Positions 43,356-53,399 of a stretch of 64,000 nt of DNA are shown here, piece by piece. The stretch lies in assembly GCF_047729875.1 (NCBI RefSeq), contig NZ_CP159826.1:1922001-1986000 (forward strand), in the 5' to 3' direction. Numbering within the stretch: position 1 is the first letter of the stretch; each line of letters opens with the position of its first letter. The stretch is from Marimicrobium sp913061115 (lineage in GTDB: Bacteria; Pseudomonadota; Gammaproteobacteria; Pseudomonadales; Halieaceae). Made by a program: the position numbers and the translations under genes. The notes below the pieces were generated by a model. The model ran no database searches and was not told the DNA's origin. It saw nothing but the letters and a program-made list of their open reading frames with translations.

Positions 43356-46300
43356 TCAGCTGGCCGCCAAGGCCGCTGCTGCTTCCACATCGACCGACAC
43401 CAGCCTCGAAACCCCGGGCTCATGCATTGTCACACCCATCAATTGATCGGCGAACTCCATGGAAATTTTATTGTGAGTGATAAAGATAAATTGCACCTTC
43501 TCTGACATCTCTTTTACCAGACGGGCATAGCGCCCGGTATTCGCATCATCCAGCGGTGCGTCGACCTCATCCAGAATACAAAAAGGCGCGGGGTTCAACT
43601 GAAAGATGGAAAATACCAACGCGATGGCGGTCAATGCCTTCTCTCCTCCGGATAACAAATGGATAGTCGCATTCTTTTTGCCCGGCGGTCTAGCCATGAT
43701 AGAAATTCCGGTGTCGAGTAAATCATCGCCTGTCATTTCCAGGTAAGCGCTCCCGCCGCCAAAGACCCGCGGAAATAATTCCTGCAAGCCAGTGTTAACC
43801 TTTTCGAACGTCTCACGGAAGCGGTTGCGCGTTTCCTTGTCGATCTTGCGAATCGCTGACTCGAGAGTATCCAGCGCCGATATCAAATCTTCATTTTGAG
43901 CATCAAGATAGTTCTTGCGCTCCGACTGCAAGTTATATTCATCGATAGCGGCGAGATTGATCGGGCCAAGACGAGCAATACGATTCGCTACCTGCTCTAG
44001 AGAGCGCTGCCATTCGGGCTCATTGGCACCATCCGGCATAGTGCTTAAGACCTCTTCAACCTCGTGCTGACTTTCTACCAACTGCTTATTAATACTGTTT
44101 CGCTCGACCTGCAAGGTCTGGCTCGCTATGCGCTGTCGCTCCAGATCACCGCGCACTGTTTCTGCGCGCTGCTCGATGGCCGCACGCTGTTGCTCCGCCT
44201 GACGCAACTGGTGTTCCATTTCGGCCACCAGCTGGCGTGCAGCAGTCAACTCAGCCTCAGCCAGCAACCTCAACTCTAATTGCTGTTCGAGATCAATGCG
44301 CAATGCCTCTAATGGACTCTCAGTCTCGCTTAACGCCAGCGCAAGACTGTCCTGACGTTCATGCAATTGCGCCACCTGACCGTCTGTGCGTTCGATCGAT
44401 TCGCGCATAGCCTTTAGCTGTGTCGACAGAGACTGATAGCGCATGGCTACCTGATGGGCACCATCTTTATCCTGGCGGGCTTTCTGTCGTGCGATGTCAA
44501 GCGTTGAGCGGGTCTGATCTCGAGTGGACAGTAACGCCTCGCGCTGCTGTGAATCCGCCTCCATGCATTCAATGGCCTCAGCCAATACTCGCCTGGCCTC
44601 AGCAACGGCTTCCTGCTCGCTAAGGAACTGTTTTTTGGCGACTTCGATCTCGGCATTCACCCGCTCGCTGCGCAGTTTGATCTGCTCAGCCTTCGCCTGA
44701 TTGGCGGATACAAGGGCACTAATCTCTGATTGCTGGCGTGTCGTTGCCTGCATTGCATGCTGCTCCGCCAGCCGCTCTTCCTCAAAGTTCTTCAACGCGT
44801 CTTCAGTGTCCTGCAAATTACGCGTTAGCTGTGCCTCGTGCTGCTGCTCTGCCTCGAGCTTCGTTATCAATGCGTCCAGCTCCTCACGCCGCCGAATAAC
44901 GCCACCGTCACCATTGGACAAGCGCGCAACCCGCAGCCAGTTACGGCCCACCCAGATGCCGTCACGCGTAATAATCGATTCGTGCGCAGCTAACGACGCC
45001 CGCTGCTGCATCGCCTGACCCAAATCATCTGCCGCACGCACACCGGCCAAAAAGGGATCCGCACGGCCCTGACTGTGCACCTTTGATGCCAGATATCCCG
45101 CTGCAGGGGCATCACCACCTCCAGACTCCACCAGCACTAATCGACCTTGCTCCAAATTGTCCAAGTAGTCCCCAAGCTTGCCGATATCCTCGACACAGAC
45201 CGCCTGCAAATAGTCGCCAAGCACCGTTTCAACCGCCATCTGCCAGCCGTCATCGACCTGCATCAATTCCAGCAGTCGTGATGAGTCCGTCAGTTGCCGC
45301 GCCTGCAGCCACTCCCCAACACCCTCGCTGCCGTCTTCCATTGCAGCCTGCTGCAGGGCTTCTAATGAGGCTCGACGACCGCGCATTTGCTGTAGCCCCG
45401 ACCGCACCTGGTTGAGCTCAGATGACAGTTGGGTGCGGTTGTCCCTCGTAGCCGCTAGTGTGTCGACCAAGGACCCACTACGCCGCTCGTGTTCGGCCAT
45501 GGCCAGTTCGATCTCAGCTAACTGCTCTGACAGGCTCTGTACTTCAGCGTCTGCCGGACCTATTGCAAGACCCTTTTTTTCTTCGTGCAGCTGCTCGGTT
45601 CTCTCCTGCAAACGCTGCAACACCTGCTCTACATGAACAATGCGAGACTGCTGGACTTCAGCCTGCTGGCGCGGCCCAGCCGCATGCTGGTTAAATTCAT
45701 CCCATTGATGTTGCCAGCTATGCATCGCTTCTTCTGCCTCTAAAAGCGCTTGCGCTGATGCCTCTTCGAGAGCCTGCAATAACTCCCTGTTTGGGCTCAG
45801 CACAAGCATTTCGCTGTCCCAGTCAGCCAGTTTGACTCGATCATCACCCAGATGACTCTCTGACTCTAAAAGATTGGCGACAGTCTGCTGCAGATCATCA
45901 CTCAACTGCTGGCCCCGCTCCTGCTGATGCTTAATGGTCTGCTCAATGCGCGCTACTTCGGAGCCTAGTTGATAGTAAGTGGCCTGCACCCCATTAAAGG
46001 CGTCAGTGCGATCCGTATGATCTACCCTGTACTGTTCTATAGCCGTATCCACGTGCTGATGTTCTGTGTGGACCGACTCCAGTTTCACCTCCAATTCACC
46101 CACAGACTGAGTGGCGGCCTTAATCTGGACATCCAAGGCTTGGCATTGCAACGCCAGCAACTGCGCTTTAAAGGTGCGCTCTTCTGCTTTGAACTCAGTG
46201 TATTTCTCTGCCGCCATTGCCTGACGCTGCAAATTCTGCAGTTGCCGCTCCAACTCATCACGAATATCTGTGAGGCGCTCAAGGTTTTCATGCGTGCGCC

Positions 46301-46853
46301 GCATTCGGCTCTCTGTCTCTTTGCGCCGCTCTTTGTACTTAGAGATGCCGGCCGCTTCTTCGATAAAAACCCGCAATTCCTCCGGCTTGGACTCTATCAG
46401 GCGACTGATCATGCCCTGTTCAATGATCGCGTAACTTCTCGGCCCCAGCCCCGTCCCTAAAAATATATCGGTGATATCCCGCCGCCGACAGCGAGTGCCG
46501 TTGAGGAAGTATTCCGATTGCCCCTCACGGGTGACGAGTCGGCGAGTCGATATCTCGGCGTAACTGGCGTATTCACCACCGACCCGGCCTTCGCTATTAT
46601 CAAACACCAGCTCAATCATCGCCTGCCCCACTGGCTGACGATTAACAGAGCCGTTGAAGATCACATCGGCCATAGACTCGCCGCGCAGATTTTTAGCGGA
46701 ACTCTCGCCCATAACCCAGCGGACAGCATCAATAATATTGGATTTACCGCAGCCATTTGGGCCCACGACAGCACACATATTGCTTGGGAAATTCACTGTA
46801 GTGGGGTCGACGAAGGACTTGAACCCCGCGAGCTTGATAGACTTTAGTCTCAT
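43356..46853 (-). CDS. smc: Chromosome segregation protein SMC
   Basis: Condensin-type ATPase of 1165 residues. The N-terminal head has Walker A GPNGCGKSN (about 32-40) after LAGFKSFVDPTTVNF. Long coiled coils (about 170-500 and 670-990, rich in Q/E/L/A) flank a Gly-containing hinge (about 515-660). The C-terminal head has the signature LLSGGEKALTAIALVFSIF and Walker B FCILDEVDAPLDDAN. No scpA/scpB are in the window. It is the first gene of smc-zipA-ligA. Confidence 0.98.
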   Translation of the reverse strand: MRLKSIKLAGFKSFVDPTTVNFPSNMCAVVGPNGCGKSNIIDAVRWVMGESSAKNLRGESMADVIFNGSVNRQPVGQAMIELVFDNSEGRVGGEYASYAEISTRRLVTREGQSEYFLNGTRCRRRDITDIFLGTGLGPRSYAIIEQGMISRLIESKPEELRVFIEEAAGISKYKERRKETESRMRRTHENLERLTDIRDELERQLQNLQRQAMAAEKYTEFKAEERTFKAQLLALQCQALDVQIKAATQSVGELEVKLESVHTEHQHVDTAIEQYRVDHTDRTDAFNGVQATYYQLGSEVARIEQTIKHQQERGQQLSDDLQQTVANLLESESHLGDDRVKLADWDSEMLVLSPNRELLQALEEASAQALLEAEEAMHSWQHQWDEFNQHAAGPRQQAEVQQSRIVHVEQVLQRLQERTEQLHEEKKGLAIGPADAEVQSLSEQLAEIELAMAEHERRSGSLVDTLAATRDNRTQLSSELNQVRSGLQQMRGRRASLEALQQAAMEDGSEGVGEWLQARQLTDSSRLLELMQVDDGWQMAVETVLGDYLQAVCVEDIGKLGDYLDNLEQGRLVLVESGGGDAPAAGYLASKVHSQGRADPFLAGVRAADDLGQAMQQRASLAAHESIITRDGIWVGRNWLRVARLSNGDGGVIRRREELDALITKLEAEQQHEAQLTRNLQDTEDALKNFEEERLAEQHAMQATTRQQSEISALVSANQAKAEQIKLRSERVNAEIEVAKKQFLSEQEAVAEARRVLAEAIECMEADSQQREALLSTRDQTRSTLDIARQKARQDKDGAHQVAMRYQSLSTQLKAMRESIERTDGQVAQLHERQDSLALALSETESPLEALRIDLEQQLELRLLAEAELTAARQLVAEMEHQLRQAEQQRAAIEQRAETVRGDLERQRIASQTLQVERNSINKQLVESQHEVEEVLSTMPDGANEPEWQRSLEQVANRIARLGPINLAAIDEYNLQSERKNYLDAQNEDLISALDTLESAIRKIDKETRNRFRETFEKVNTGLQELFPRVFGGGSAYLEMTGDDLLDTGISIMARPPGKKNATIHLLSGGEKALTAIALVFSIFQLNPAPFCILDEVDAPLDDANTGRYARLVKEMSEKVQFIFITHNKISMEFADQLMGVTMHEPGVSRLVSVDVEAAAALAAS

Positions 46854-46906
46854 ATCGCTTTAAGCAGCCTATTTAACATACTGTTTTTTATAGGTTTATA
46901 CCGAAT

Positions 46907-46934
46907 TTTATGTAGAATTTGTTCGGCAATGCAA
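46907..46934 (-). promoter_or_regulatory. Candidate promoter of the smc-zipA-ligA unit
   Basis: Minus strand: TTGCAT, a 16-bp spacer and CATAAA, about 55 bp ahead of the smc ATG within an AT-rich 196-bp gap between smc and ccmI. Each hexamer matches four of six positions. No other good pair was seen in this gap. Confidence 0.35.
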
Positions 46935-47049
46935 CACAACATATAGTGTATATACTTTCATTGAACAACACTATGCCTGCACAGGAGAAATGCAAAAAAT
47001 CGTTTTTTGGTGCAGGGCAGGACGCCAAAGACCTGTGCAGAGGCAAGAC

Positions 47050-48258
47050 TTAGGGTGTATTCGGCACCAGCACGATAGCCACTGGCGTATCATCAACGCT
47101 GGGAGCCAGCGGCCCCGCCTGTCCAAGCCAGCGGGCATTTGCCTCACCGGGGCGGCCATCGCGGGATACCTGCACCGCGACAATCACCGACGAGGCTGCA
47201 GAGAGTTTCTGACCCGCCATGGAGTTGCTGTCATCCAGCCGTAAAATCACCGGCAGTTGTGCGCCCGTCAACCGTTGAACAGCGATCGGCATGCGGCTTT
47301 GCGAGTCTGCATTGCGCGCCAGAATAAACACCGTATCTGCCGGGTCGATAGTGGCGCCCGCCGGAGCAGAGACGCTTACCGTAACGCCGGCACCAGACAC
47401 CGCTACAGTTGCTGCAGGCGCCACAACAGTGGGCGTACTGCCCTCAGGGGCTAACGCAGCAAGTTGTTGCCGCGACGTTTCTATCATCTGCTCAATTATC
47501 TTTTGGCTATCAGAGTTCGGTGACTCCAGCGCCAGCAAGCGGGCCCAGTAAGCAATTGAAACGTCATACTGCTGCGCATCGAAGGCGGCCATGCCCAGCA
47601 GACCCAGTGCGGTGCGCTGTTGCGGGTCTGCAGCAAGCGCCTGCTCTGCCCACAGTCGAGCAGGTCCGTTCAATGTGCGGCCGGCGGCGAGATATTCAGC
47701 CTGCGCAGCATATGCAAGAGCCTGCGCATCTTCTGGCACCGCCTGCACCAGCGCAGTGTAAAGTTCTGCCGCCCGCGTATAATCTTCCTGGCCCATGTAA
47801 TAGCGGCCCAATAGCGAGACATAGTGAAGATTCTCTGGACGCTGTAGTGAGCGCGCCTCAACCTCCGCGATGAGACTGATCTTCTCCTCGGGCGTCATGT
47901 CCTCCTGCAGGTTTTGCAACCGCTCCGCAATCTCAACATCCTGAGCGGCACCGAGCATGTAATACAACACACTGGCCAGCAGCGCCACTAGCGGCAGAAA
48001 TATCCATACCGGAAAAGACTGCGCTGACGTCACTTGGGTGGGGGCGCGAAGATGCTCATCTTCAAGTAGACGCAGGCGGGCGTCTTCGTCCAGCGCGTCA
48101 TTGCCCTCAGCCGCTAACTCCAGCCGCCGCAATCGGAACCATTCGAGATTGGCGCTATCCAGATCCGCTTCGGTACTCCCGGATCGCGCACGAGGAAAGA
48201 GATAAAAAACGCCACTGAGAAGTACCAAACCCGCACATGCCAAAATAAAAGTTGTCAA
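47050..48258 (-). CDS. ccmI: Cytochrome c biogenesis protein CcmI (CycH)
   Basis: Apocytochrome c chaperone of System I. It has 402 residues: two transmembrane segments (about 5-22 and 88-106) and a periplasmic TPR region (about 120-270, YVSLLGRYYMGQEDYTRAAE, ALGLLGMAAFDAQQYDVSIA). The C-terminal CcmI domain has FILARNADSQSRMPIAVQRL. The start is TTG, overlapping the ccmH stop (TTGA) with GGAG 8 nt upstream. It is the last gene of the ccm operon. Confidence 0.94.
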   Translation of the reverse strand: MTTFILACAGLVLLSGVFYLFPRARSGSTEADLDSANLEWFRLRRLELAAEGNDALDEDARLRLLEDEHLRAPTQVTSAQSFPVWIFLPLVALLASVLYYMLGAAQDVEIAERLQNLQEDMTPEEKISLIAEVEARSLQRPENLHYVSLLGRYYMGQEDYTRAAELYTALVQAVPEDAQALAYAAQAEYLAAGRTLNGPARLWAEQALAADPQQRTALGLLGMAAFDAQQYDVSIAYWARLLALESPNSDSQKIIEQMIETSRQQLAALAPEGSTPTVVAPAATVAVSGAGVTVSVSAPAGATIDPADTVFILARNADSQSRMPIAVQRLTGAQLPVILRLDDSNSMAGQKLSAASSVIVAVQVSRDGRPGEANARWLGQAGPLAPSVDDTPVAIVLVPNTP

Positions 48259-48734
48259 GAATCCTGCTCCGCTTTATTCAACAACGACTGCAGTCGCGCC
48301 TGCTCCTCGACGCTCAATGAGGCGACCCCGGCAGTGGCCGCCCTTGACTTCGAACGCAGCGTAAGCAACAGCACCCCAAACGCCGCCAACAACAACAGTA
48401 CGGGGGCCAGCCAGAGGATTATAGACACGCCGCCAAAGCTAGGTCGATAGCGAACGAATTCTCCATAACGCGCTACCATATGATCAAGAATCTCAGCATC
48501 AGAATCCCCCTCTTCCAGTTGCTGATGTAATAGCCTGCGCAAATCTTGTGCAATAGGTGCATCGGAATCCGCGATATTCTGGTTCTGGCACTTGGGACAG
48601 CGCAATTCCTCCGTCAGATTTTGATAGCGCACTTCCAACTTAGCGTCGCTGAAATTGTAGGTTTCAACTAACGCCAGAGCCGGGCCCACGAATATCACCA
48701 GAGCAGCAAAAAACAACCAACAGGCAATCTTCAT
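48255..48734 (-). CDS. ccmH: Cytochrome c biogenesis protein CcmH
   Basis: Periplasm-facing thiol protein that reduces the apocytochrome heme-binding cysteines. It is 159 residues from the ATG at 48734 (MKIACWLFFAAL) with a cleavable signal (ALA-LVE). The conserved LRCPKCQNQ has Cys46 and Cys49, and one C-terminal helix is present (about 108-130). The start overlaps the ccmG stop (ATGA). The longer in-frame extension to 48791 lies inside ccmG and is rejected. It is the short form; the TPR part is the separate CcmI. Confidence 0.96.
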   Translation of the reverse strand: MKIACWLFFAALVIFVGPALALVETYNFSDAKLEVRYQNLTEELRCPKCQNQNIADSDAPIAQDLRRLLHQQLEEGDSDAEILDHMVARYGEFVRYRPSFGGVSIILWLAPVLLLLAAFGVLLLTLRSKSRAATAGVASLSVEEQARLQSLLNKAEQDS

Positions 48735-49273
48735 TGCGCGCCACTCTCCACTGTCAGCGACTGATACAAAGGCTCGAGAATCGTCTTCCATACCCCCTCG
48801 TCTACCACGCCCACGTGGCGATATCGAATCACACCTTTCGCGTCAACCAAGTATGTTTCTGGTGCACCGTAGACGCCCAGATCAAGTCCCAGCGTTCCTT
48901 CACGATCGGCAATATTAAACCGATAGGGGTCTCCCAGTTCGTCTAACCAACGCTGTGCGGCAACATCATTATCTTTATAGTTAATGCCAAAAAGGGGAAT
49001 GCCCCGTTGCGCAAGCTGCTTCAAATAGGGGTGTTCCACGCGACACGCAACACACCAGGTAGCCCAGACATTTAACAGCGAGACCTGACCTTCAAGGTCC
49101 GCCTGAGATAGCAGTCCGGGACCGCCTAAACGGGGCAAATTGAAGGCAGGAAAGGGTCGATCAATCAGTGCTGAGGGCATCTCGCTAGGGTCAAGGCTCA
49201 GGCCTCGGAATAACGTAATGGCCAGCATCGCAAACAGAATCAGCGGCAAAAACAGCTTGAGTCTAGGCCCCAT
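48731..49273 (-). CDS. ccmG: Thiol:disulfide interchange protein CcmG (DsbE)
   Basis: Membrane-anchored periplasmic thioredoxin-like protein of System I. It is 180 residues from the ATG at 49273 (MGPRLKLFLPLILF), with one N-terminal anchor helix and the active site WATWCVACRVEHPYLK (Cys74, Cys77). The acidic FGINYKDN segment and GAPETYLVDAKGVIRYRHVG are typical. The frame is open to 49486, but those 71 residues lie in ccmF and are unlike the family. The start overlaps ccmF by 11 nt. Confidence 0.96.
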   Translation of the reverse strand: MGPRLKLFLPLILFAMLAITLFRGLSLDPSEMPSALIDRPFPAFNLPRLGGPGLLSQADLEGQVSLLNVWATWCVACRVEHPYLKQLAQRGIPLFGINYKDNDVAAQRWLDELGDPYRFNIADREGTLGLDLGVYGAPETYLVDAKGVIRYRHVGVVDEGVWKTILEPLYQSLTVESGAQ

Positions 49274-51239
49274 GAAGCGCGGCCTTGTTACCCGAGCGCA
49301 CAACCTCGTGTTGGCGTCGATAACGTTTGTCCAATATCGAAGTGAAGGCACCTGCCGCCATGAAAATCGCGCCCAACCACATCCAGCGGACCAGAGGCTT
49401 GTAATGCAGCCGCATCGCCCAGGCCCCATCATTGCCGATGGGCTCTCCCATCGCAACATAGAGGTCTCGAAACAGACCAGGGTCAATAGCGGCTTCTGTC
49501 ATCACGGAACCGGTGGCGAGGTAGCGCCGTTTCTGCGGCAACAAGTTAGCCACAATGACGTCGTCACGAGACACTTCTATCCGTGCTTCATCTGCCGTAA
49601 AGTTTGGCCCGCGCACTTGCGTGACCTCAACAAACTTAAACTCATAACCCGCGACTTCCTGTGTGTCGCCCGGACTCATTCTAAGATCACGTTCAACAGA
49701 GTACTGACTGGTAGCAACGACCCCTGTCACACAGATCGCGAATCCTAGGTGCGCAATCAGCATGCCACAGTAGCCCGGCGTCAATCGCTGCAAACCGCGC
49801 GCTGGACTGGACGCATTGCGCAGTCGGCGCCAGACATCCTGCAACAGTCCCAGCACCAACCAAGACGATAACAGTACCGCCAATGCAACCCAAATATTGT
49901 AAGGCGCATGTAGCAGTGGGAATGTAAACCCACACACAACCGCAACCACGACAGGAATCATCAACTCACTGCGCCAGCGCGCAACATCATCACCCTTCCA
50001 GCGCGAAACCGGGCCGATCCCCATGAACGGCACCAGCAGGACCATCAAGGGGACAAAAACAGCATTAAAATACGGCGGGCCGACAGAAACCTTACCCATT
50101 CCCAGCCCATCCACAATCAGCGGAAAGAGCGTGCCAAATAACACCGTCAGGGTGGCCACTAAAAACACGACATTATTACACAGCAAAAGGCTCTCTCTGG
50201 AGACCCAGGCGAAGGTGACCTTGCTACTTACTGCGGGCGCCCGAAACGCATAAAGCGTTAAGGAGCCGCCTACCACCAGTGCCAGGAACACCAGAATAAA
50301 CATTCCTCTGGCGGGATCAGTGGCAAACGCATGCACTGAGGTCAGCACGCCGGAGCGGACCAAAAAGGTGCCCAGTAGGCTCAGCGAAAACGCAAAAATA
50401 GCCAGCAACACGGTCCAGCTTTTGAACAGCCCGCGTTTATCCGTGGCTGCAAGCGAATGGATTAGCGCGGTTCCTGCCAACCAGGGCATGAATGAAGCAT
50501 TCTCCACTGGGTCCCAGAACCACCAACCACCCCAGCCCAACTCATAATATGCCCACCAACTTCCCAGCATAATGCCTAGACTGAGAAAGCCCCAAGCAAT
50601 GTTGGTCCAAGGCCTCGACCAGCGCGCCCAGGATGCATCCAATCGGCCGCCTAGAAGCGCGGCAATAGCGAAAGCAAAAGCCACAGAAAACCCGACGTAG
50701 CCCATATAGAGTAGCGGCGGATGTATAATCAGACCGGGGTCCTGTAGCAGTGGGTTGAGGTCGCCACCGTCGACGGGGGTGCCGGGTAAGAGACGGGCAA
50801 AGGGATTGGACGTCACCAGAGAAAAAGAGAGGAAGCCAACACCAATAGCACCCATAACCGACAATACTCGCGACAACACTAGCAGCGGTAACGCCGGGCT
50901 AAACAGCGCCACGGCCGCAGTCCACAGTGCAAGAATCAGCGCCCACAGCATCAGAGAGCCCTCGTGATTGCCCCACACCGCGGCAAACTTGTAGATTGGA
51001 GGCAACAGACTGTTGCTGTGGGAGGCAACGAGCGCCACCGAAAAATCGTCCTGCAAAAATGCACTGGCCAAACAGCCAAAACTAATTCCTACAAAAACCA
51101 ACACGCCAATAGCGAGTGTCGGCGCCAGTGCCATGGCGATCGCATTACCACGCCAAGCGCCCCAGGCAGGCACAGTGGCGAGCATTAGCGTCAGACAAAA
51201 CGCAATAATCAGGGCAAAGTGCCCGATTTCAGGCATCAT
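49263..51239 (-). CDS. ccmF: Cytochrome c heme lyase CcmF
   Basis: Large inner-membrane heme lyase subunit, 658 residues with many transmembrane helices. The Trp-rich heme-handling motif is GWGGWWFWDPVENASFMPWL, and VWGNHEGSLMLWALIL is conserved before it. A periplasmic domain near residues 510-600 includes the LPQKRRYLATG segment. Two tandem ATG codons (51239 and 51236) both fit; the first makes an ATGA overlap with ccmE. It works with CcmH/CcmI to attach heme delivered by CcmE. Confidence 0.97.
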   Translation of the reverse strand: MMPEIGHFALIIAFCLTLMLATVPAWGAWRGNAIAMALAPTLAIGVLVFVGISFGCLASAFLQDDFSVALVASHSNSLLPPIYKFAAVWGNHEGSLMLWALILALWTAAVALFSPALPLLVLSRVLSVMGAIGVGFLSFSLVTSNPFARLLPGTPVDGGDLNPLLQDPGLIIHPPLLYMGYVGFSVAFAFAIAALLGGRLDASWARWSRPWTNIAWGFLSLGIMLGSWWAYYELGWGGWWFWDPVENASFMPWLAGTALIHSLAATDKRGLFKSWTVLLAIFAFSLSLLGTFLVRSGVLTSVHAFATDPARGMFILVFLALVVGGSLTLYAFRAPAVSSKVTFAWVSRESLLLCNNVVFLVATLTVLFGTLFPLIVDGLGMGKVSVGPPYFNAVFVPLMVLLVPFMGIGPVSRWKGDDVARWRSELMIPVVVAVVCGFTFPLLHAPYNIWVALAVLLSSWLVLGLLQDVWRRLRNASSPARGLQRLTPGYCGMLIAHLGFAICVTGVVATSQYSVERDLRMSPGDTQEVAGYEFKFVEVTQVRGPNFTADEARIEVSRDDVIVANLLPQKRRYLATGSVMTEAAIDPGLFRDLYVAMGEPIGNDGAWAMRLHYKPLVRWMWLGAIFMAAGAFTSILDKRYRRQHEVVRSGNKAALHGA

Positions 51240-51685
51240 TTTGTTTTACCTTTTTTGTCATAGCCGGAATTCTCCAATGCATACGCAACCTCAGGGGGCA
51301 TATAATTTTCATCGTGCTTCGCTAAAATTTCAGTCGCCTGCAGCACGCCTTCGCTATCCAGCACTCCGGACGCAACGGCACCCTGCTCTTCGCCAAAGAG
51401 ATCTGGCAGGATACCGATGTAAACGACGGGCACCGATGCTTGATAATCCGTCAACATAAAGCTTACCTCCAGACTATCGTCAGCGCGCTGCACACTGCCT
51501 TTCTCTACCATGCCTCCGACTCGAAGAGGCTGACCCGTTGGGGCCTTACCCGAAGCAACATCGGCTGGCGGGTAAAATAAATTGATATTGCCACGCAAGG
51601 CATAGGACACCAAACCGACTGCCACGCTGGAGAAGAGCGCCACAAAAAGCACCAAATACAGCCTTTGTTTCCGCACTGGATGCAT
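51236..51685 (-). CDS. ccmE: Periplasmic heme chaperone CcmE
   Basis: Carries heme covalently from CcmC to CcmF. It has 149 residues: one N-terminal anchor helix (about 10-30), an OB-fold domain (FYPPADVASGKAPTGQPLRV), and the heme-binding segment LAKHDENYMPPEV with His124 and Tyr128. The start forms TAATG with the ccmD stop, so it is translationally coupled. Confidence 0.97.
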   Translation of the reverse strand: MHPVRKQRLYLVLFVALFSSVAVGLVSYALRGNINLFYPPADVASGKAPTGQPLRVGGMVEKGSVQRADDSLEVSFMLTDYQASVPVVYIGILPDLFGEEQGAVASGVLDSEGVLQATEILAKHDENYMPPEVAYALENSGYDKKGKTK

Positions 51686-51888
51686 TACTGTTGTCCTCTC
51701 ACACCGCTAACGGTTGCACTCTCAGTGCGCCTAAGTTGTGCCGCTAATTGCTCCAACAGGCGATTGCTCCGCCGCACCGGCGCAATAAGCACTGCCATGA
51801 TGACCACAATTGTGATCAGGTAGGCGGGCCACACATAGATGCCGTGTCCATTCATCGTAAGCAGGGCCTGAAAACTGTCGAAATACAT
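51685..51888 (-). CDS. ccmD: Heme exporter protein CcmD
   Basis: Small membrane protein (67 residues from the ATG at 51888, MYFDSFQALLTMNGHGIYVW) with one helix (YLITIVVIMAVLIAPV) and a basic C-terminal tail. It assists release of holo-CcmE from the CcmABC complex. The start forms TGATG with the ccmC stop. A longer frame to 51927 overlaps ccmC and is not needed. Confidence 0.93.
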   Translation of the reverse strand: MYFDSFQALLTMNGHGIYVWPAYLITIVVIMAVLIAPVRRSNRLLEQLAAQLRRTESATVSGVRGQQ

Positions 51889-52634
51889 CAGCGCCTGCCC
51901 TCTTTGCCTGCGATTTTTTTCACCCACTGGGTGCGTGACTCACGCTGCAGTAATTCCGCGCGCATGTTCATCAATAAGCAGCAGGTAAACAGCGCGTAAA
52001 ACGCTGCAATCATCAGCAACAGCGGATATAGCATGCTGGGGTCTATAGTGGACTCGCCGCTAAACTTAATGGAGGCGGGCTGATGTAGGCTGTACCACCA
52101 GTCCACCGATTTGTAGATAATAGGAATGTTCACCATCCCCACCAAACTAAGCACAGCGCAGGCTTTACCGGCGGCCTCCTTATTGTCAAAAGCCTCATAC
52201 AATGCAACAACACCCAGATACAAAAATAGCAGGATTAACATAGACGTGATCCGAGCGTCCCAGACCCACCAAGTGCCCCACGTTGGTTTACCCCAAATCG
52301 CCCCGGTCAACAAAGCGATGAACGTTAGGGCGGCTCCAACCGGCGCGGCCGCTTTCATCACTACGTCCGCCATCTTCATCCGCCAGATCAGACTGATGGC
52401 GCCTGCAATTGCCATCACATAGTAGCCAGCCAGTGCCACAACCGCTGCCGGCACATGGATATAAATAATACGGTAGCTATTGCCCTGACGGAAATCCGGC
52501 GACGTAAATAACAGGCCCCAGACCATCCCACCGACTAAGGCAACGAGGGTGATGGGAACAAGCCAGCGCAGAATGGCACCTGCGATTGCGTACAACCAGG
52601 GAGGCGAGCCAAGCTTATGAAAGAAGGTCCACAT
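51888..52634 (-). CDS. ccmC: Heme exporter protein CcmC
   Basis: Six-helix inner-membrane protein (248 residues) that loads heme onto CcmE. The WWD motif reads WGTWWVWDARITSMLIL. Conserved histidines lie in IIYIHVPAAVVALAGY and in the SLHQPASIKF region. It is the only member of the run not touching its upstream neighbour: 78 bp separate it from ccmB, and I see no clear promoter or terminator in that gap. Confidence 0.97.
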   Translation of the reverse strand: MWTFFHKLGSPPWLYAIAGAILRWLVPITLVALVGGMVWGLLFTSPDFRQGNSYRIIYIHVPAAVVALAGYYVMAIAGAISLIWRMKMADVVMKAAAPVGAALTFIALLTGAIWGKPTWGTWWVWDARITSMLILLFLYLGVVALYEAFDNKEAAGKACAVLSLVGMVNIPIIYKSVDWWYSLHQPASIKFSGESTIDPSMLYPLLLMIAAFYALFTCCLLMNMRAELLQRESRTQWVKKIAGKEGRR

Positions 52635-52712
52635 AACGACGCGGATTATACCGTTCGCTCGGCGCGGAACAAACTAATATCCAAAACCTGAGCGTATGTT
52701 TTGAACAAACTA

Positions 52713-53399
52713 TCAGGCATCTATGCTAATCCTCAATCCTGCGGCAATCGCCAGTGGCGCCAACGCGATGGCCAAGCTCAACATCGCTCCCAGAATGGCC
52801 AGATACGGGCCTGACGGTGCACCTGTCACCGCTGCCTGCACGGCAGCAGTGCCAAAAATTAGTACCGGCATGTAAAGCGGCAAAATTAATAGGGAAATCA
52901 ACACGCCACCTCGTTTAAGCCCCACTGTGAGCGCGGCGCCAATACCGCCGAGCAGACTTAGCACAGCGGTGCCCAACAGCAAACTGACGATGAGCGTGCC
53001 CAATGCCGACACAGGGAGGTTCAGCATGAGGGCGAATATCGGTGACACCAGCGCCAACAGCAAGCCTGTCGTCAGCCAGTGGGCCAAAATATACGCTAGC
53101 GCCGAGAGAAACAGAGGCTGCGGCGCCAAAACTAGCTGCTCCAGGCTACCGTCATCAAAATCACTGCGGAAAACCGCGTCAGAGGTCAGCAGGTTGGAAA
53201 GCAGTGCAGTAATCCACAGGACGCCGGGAGCGAAAATGGCCAATTTATCAGGGGCAGGGCCCAGACCAAGCGGAAACAAGACGATAACCATAGTGAAAAA
53301 CAGCAGGGGATTACCCATTTCGATCGGGCGACGCATCGCCAATAACAATTGCCTGCGCAATAACAGCGCACAGAATTGCCCAGTATGAGGCGCACTCAA
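52713..53399 (-). CDS. ccmB: Heme exporter permease CcmB
   Basis: Inner-membrane component of the CcmAB ABC transporter, needed to release heme-loaded CcmE. It has 228 residues and six helices. LLLRRQLLLAMRRPIEMGNP and LLSNLLTSDAVFRSDFDDGS are typical of CcmB. The start is TTG, overlapping the ccmA stop (TTGA); no ATG fits before the first conserved block. Confidence 0.95.
   Translation of the reverse strand: MSAPHTGQFCALLLRRQLLLAMRRPIEMGNPLLFFTMVIVLFPLGLGPAPDKLAIFAPGVLWITALLSNLLTSDAVFRSDFDDGSLEQLVLAPQPLFLSALAYILAHWLTTGLLLALVSPIFALMLNLPVSALGTLIVSLLLGTAVLSLLGGIGAALTVGLKRGGVLISLLILPLYMPVLIFGTAAVQAAVTGAPSGPYLAILGAMLSLAIALAPLAIAAGLRISIDA

Noticed and set aside
46973..47053. A 26-codon plus-strand frame (MPAQEKCKKSFFGAG...) between smc and ccmI
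   Set aside because: It has no ribosome site or promoter, overlaps the ccmI 3' end antisense, and resembles no family I know.
49274..49486. 71-residue N-terminal extension of ccmG
   Set aside because: It lies within ccmF coding sequence and has no CcmG-like character; the ATG at 49273 gives the usual length and anchor helix.
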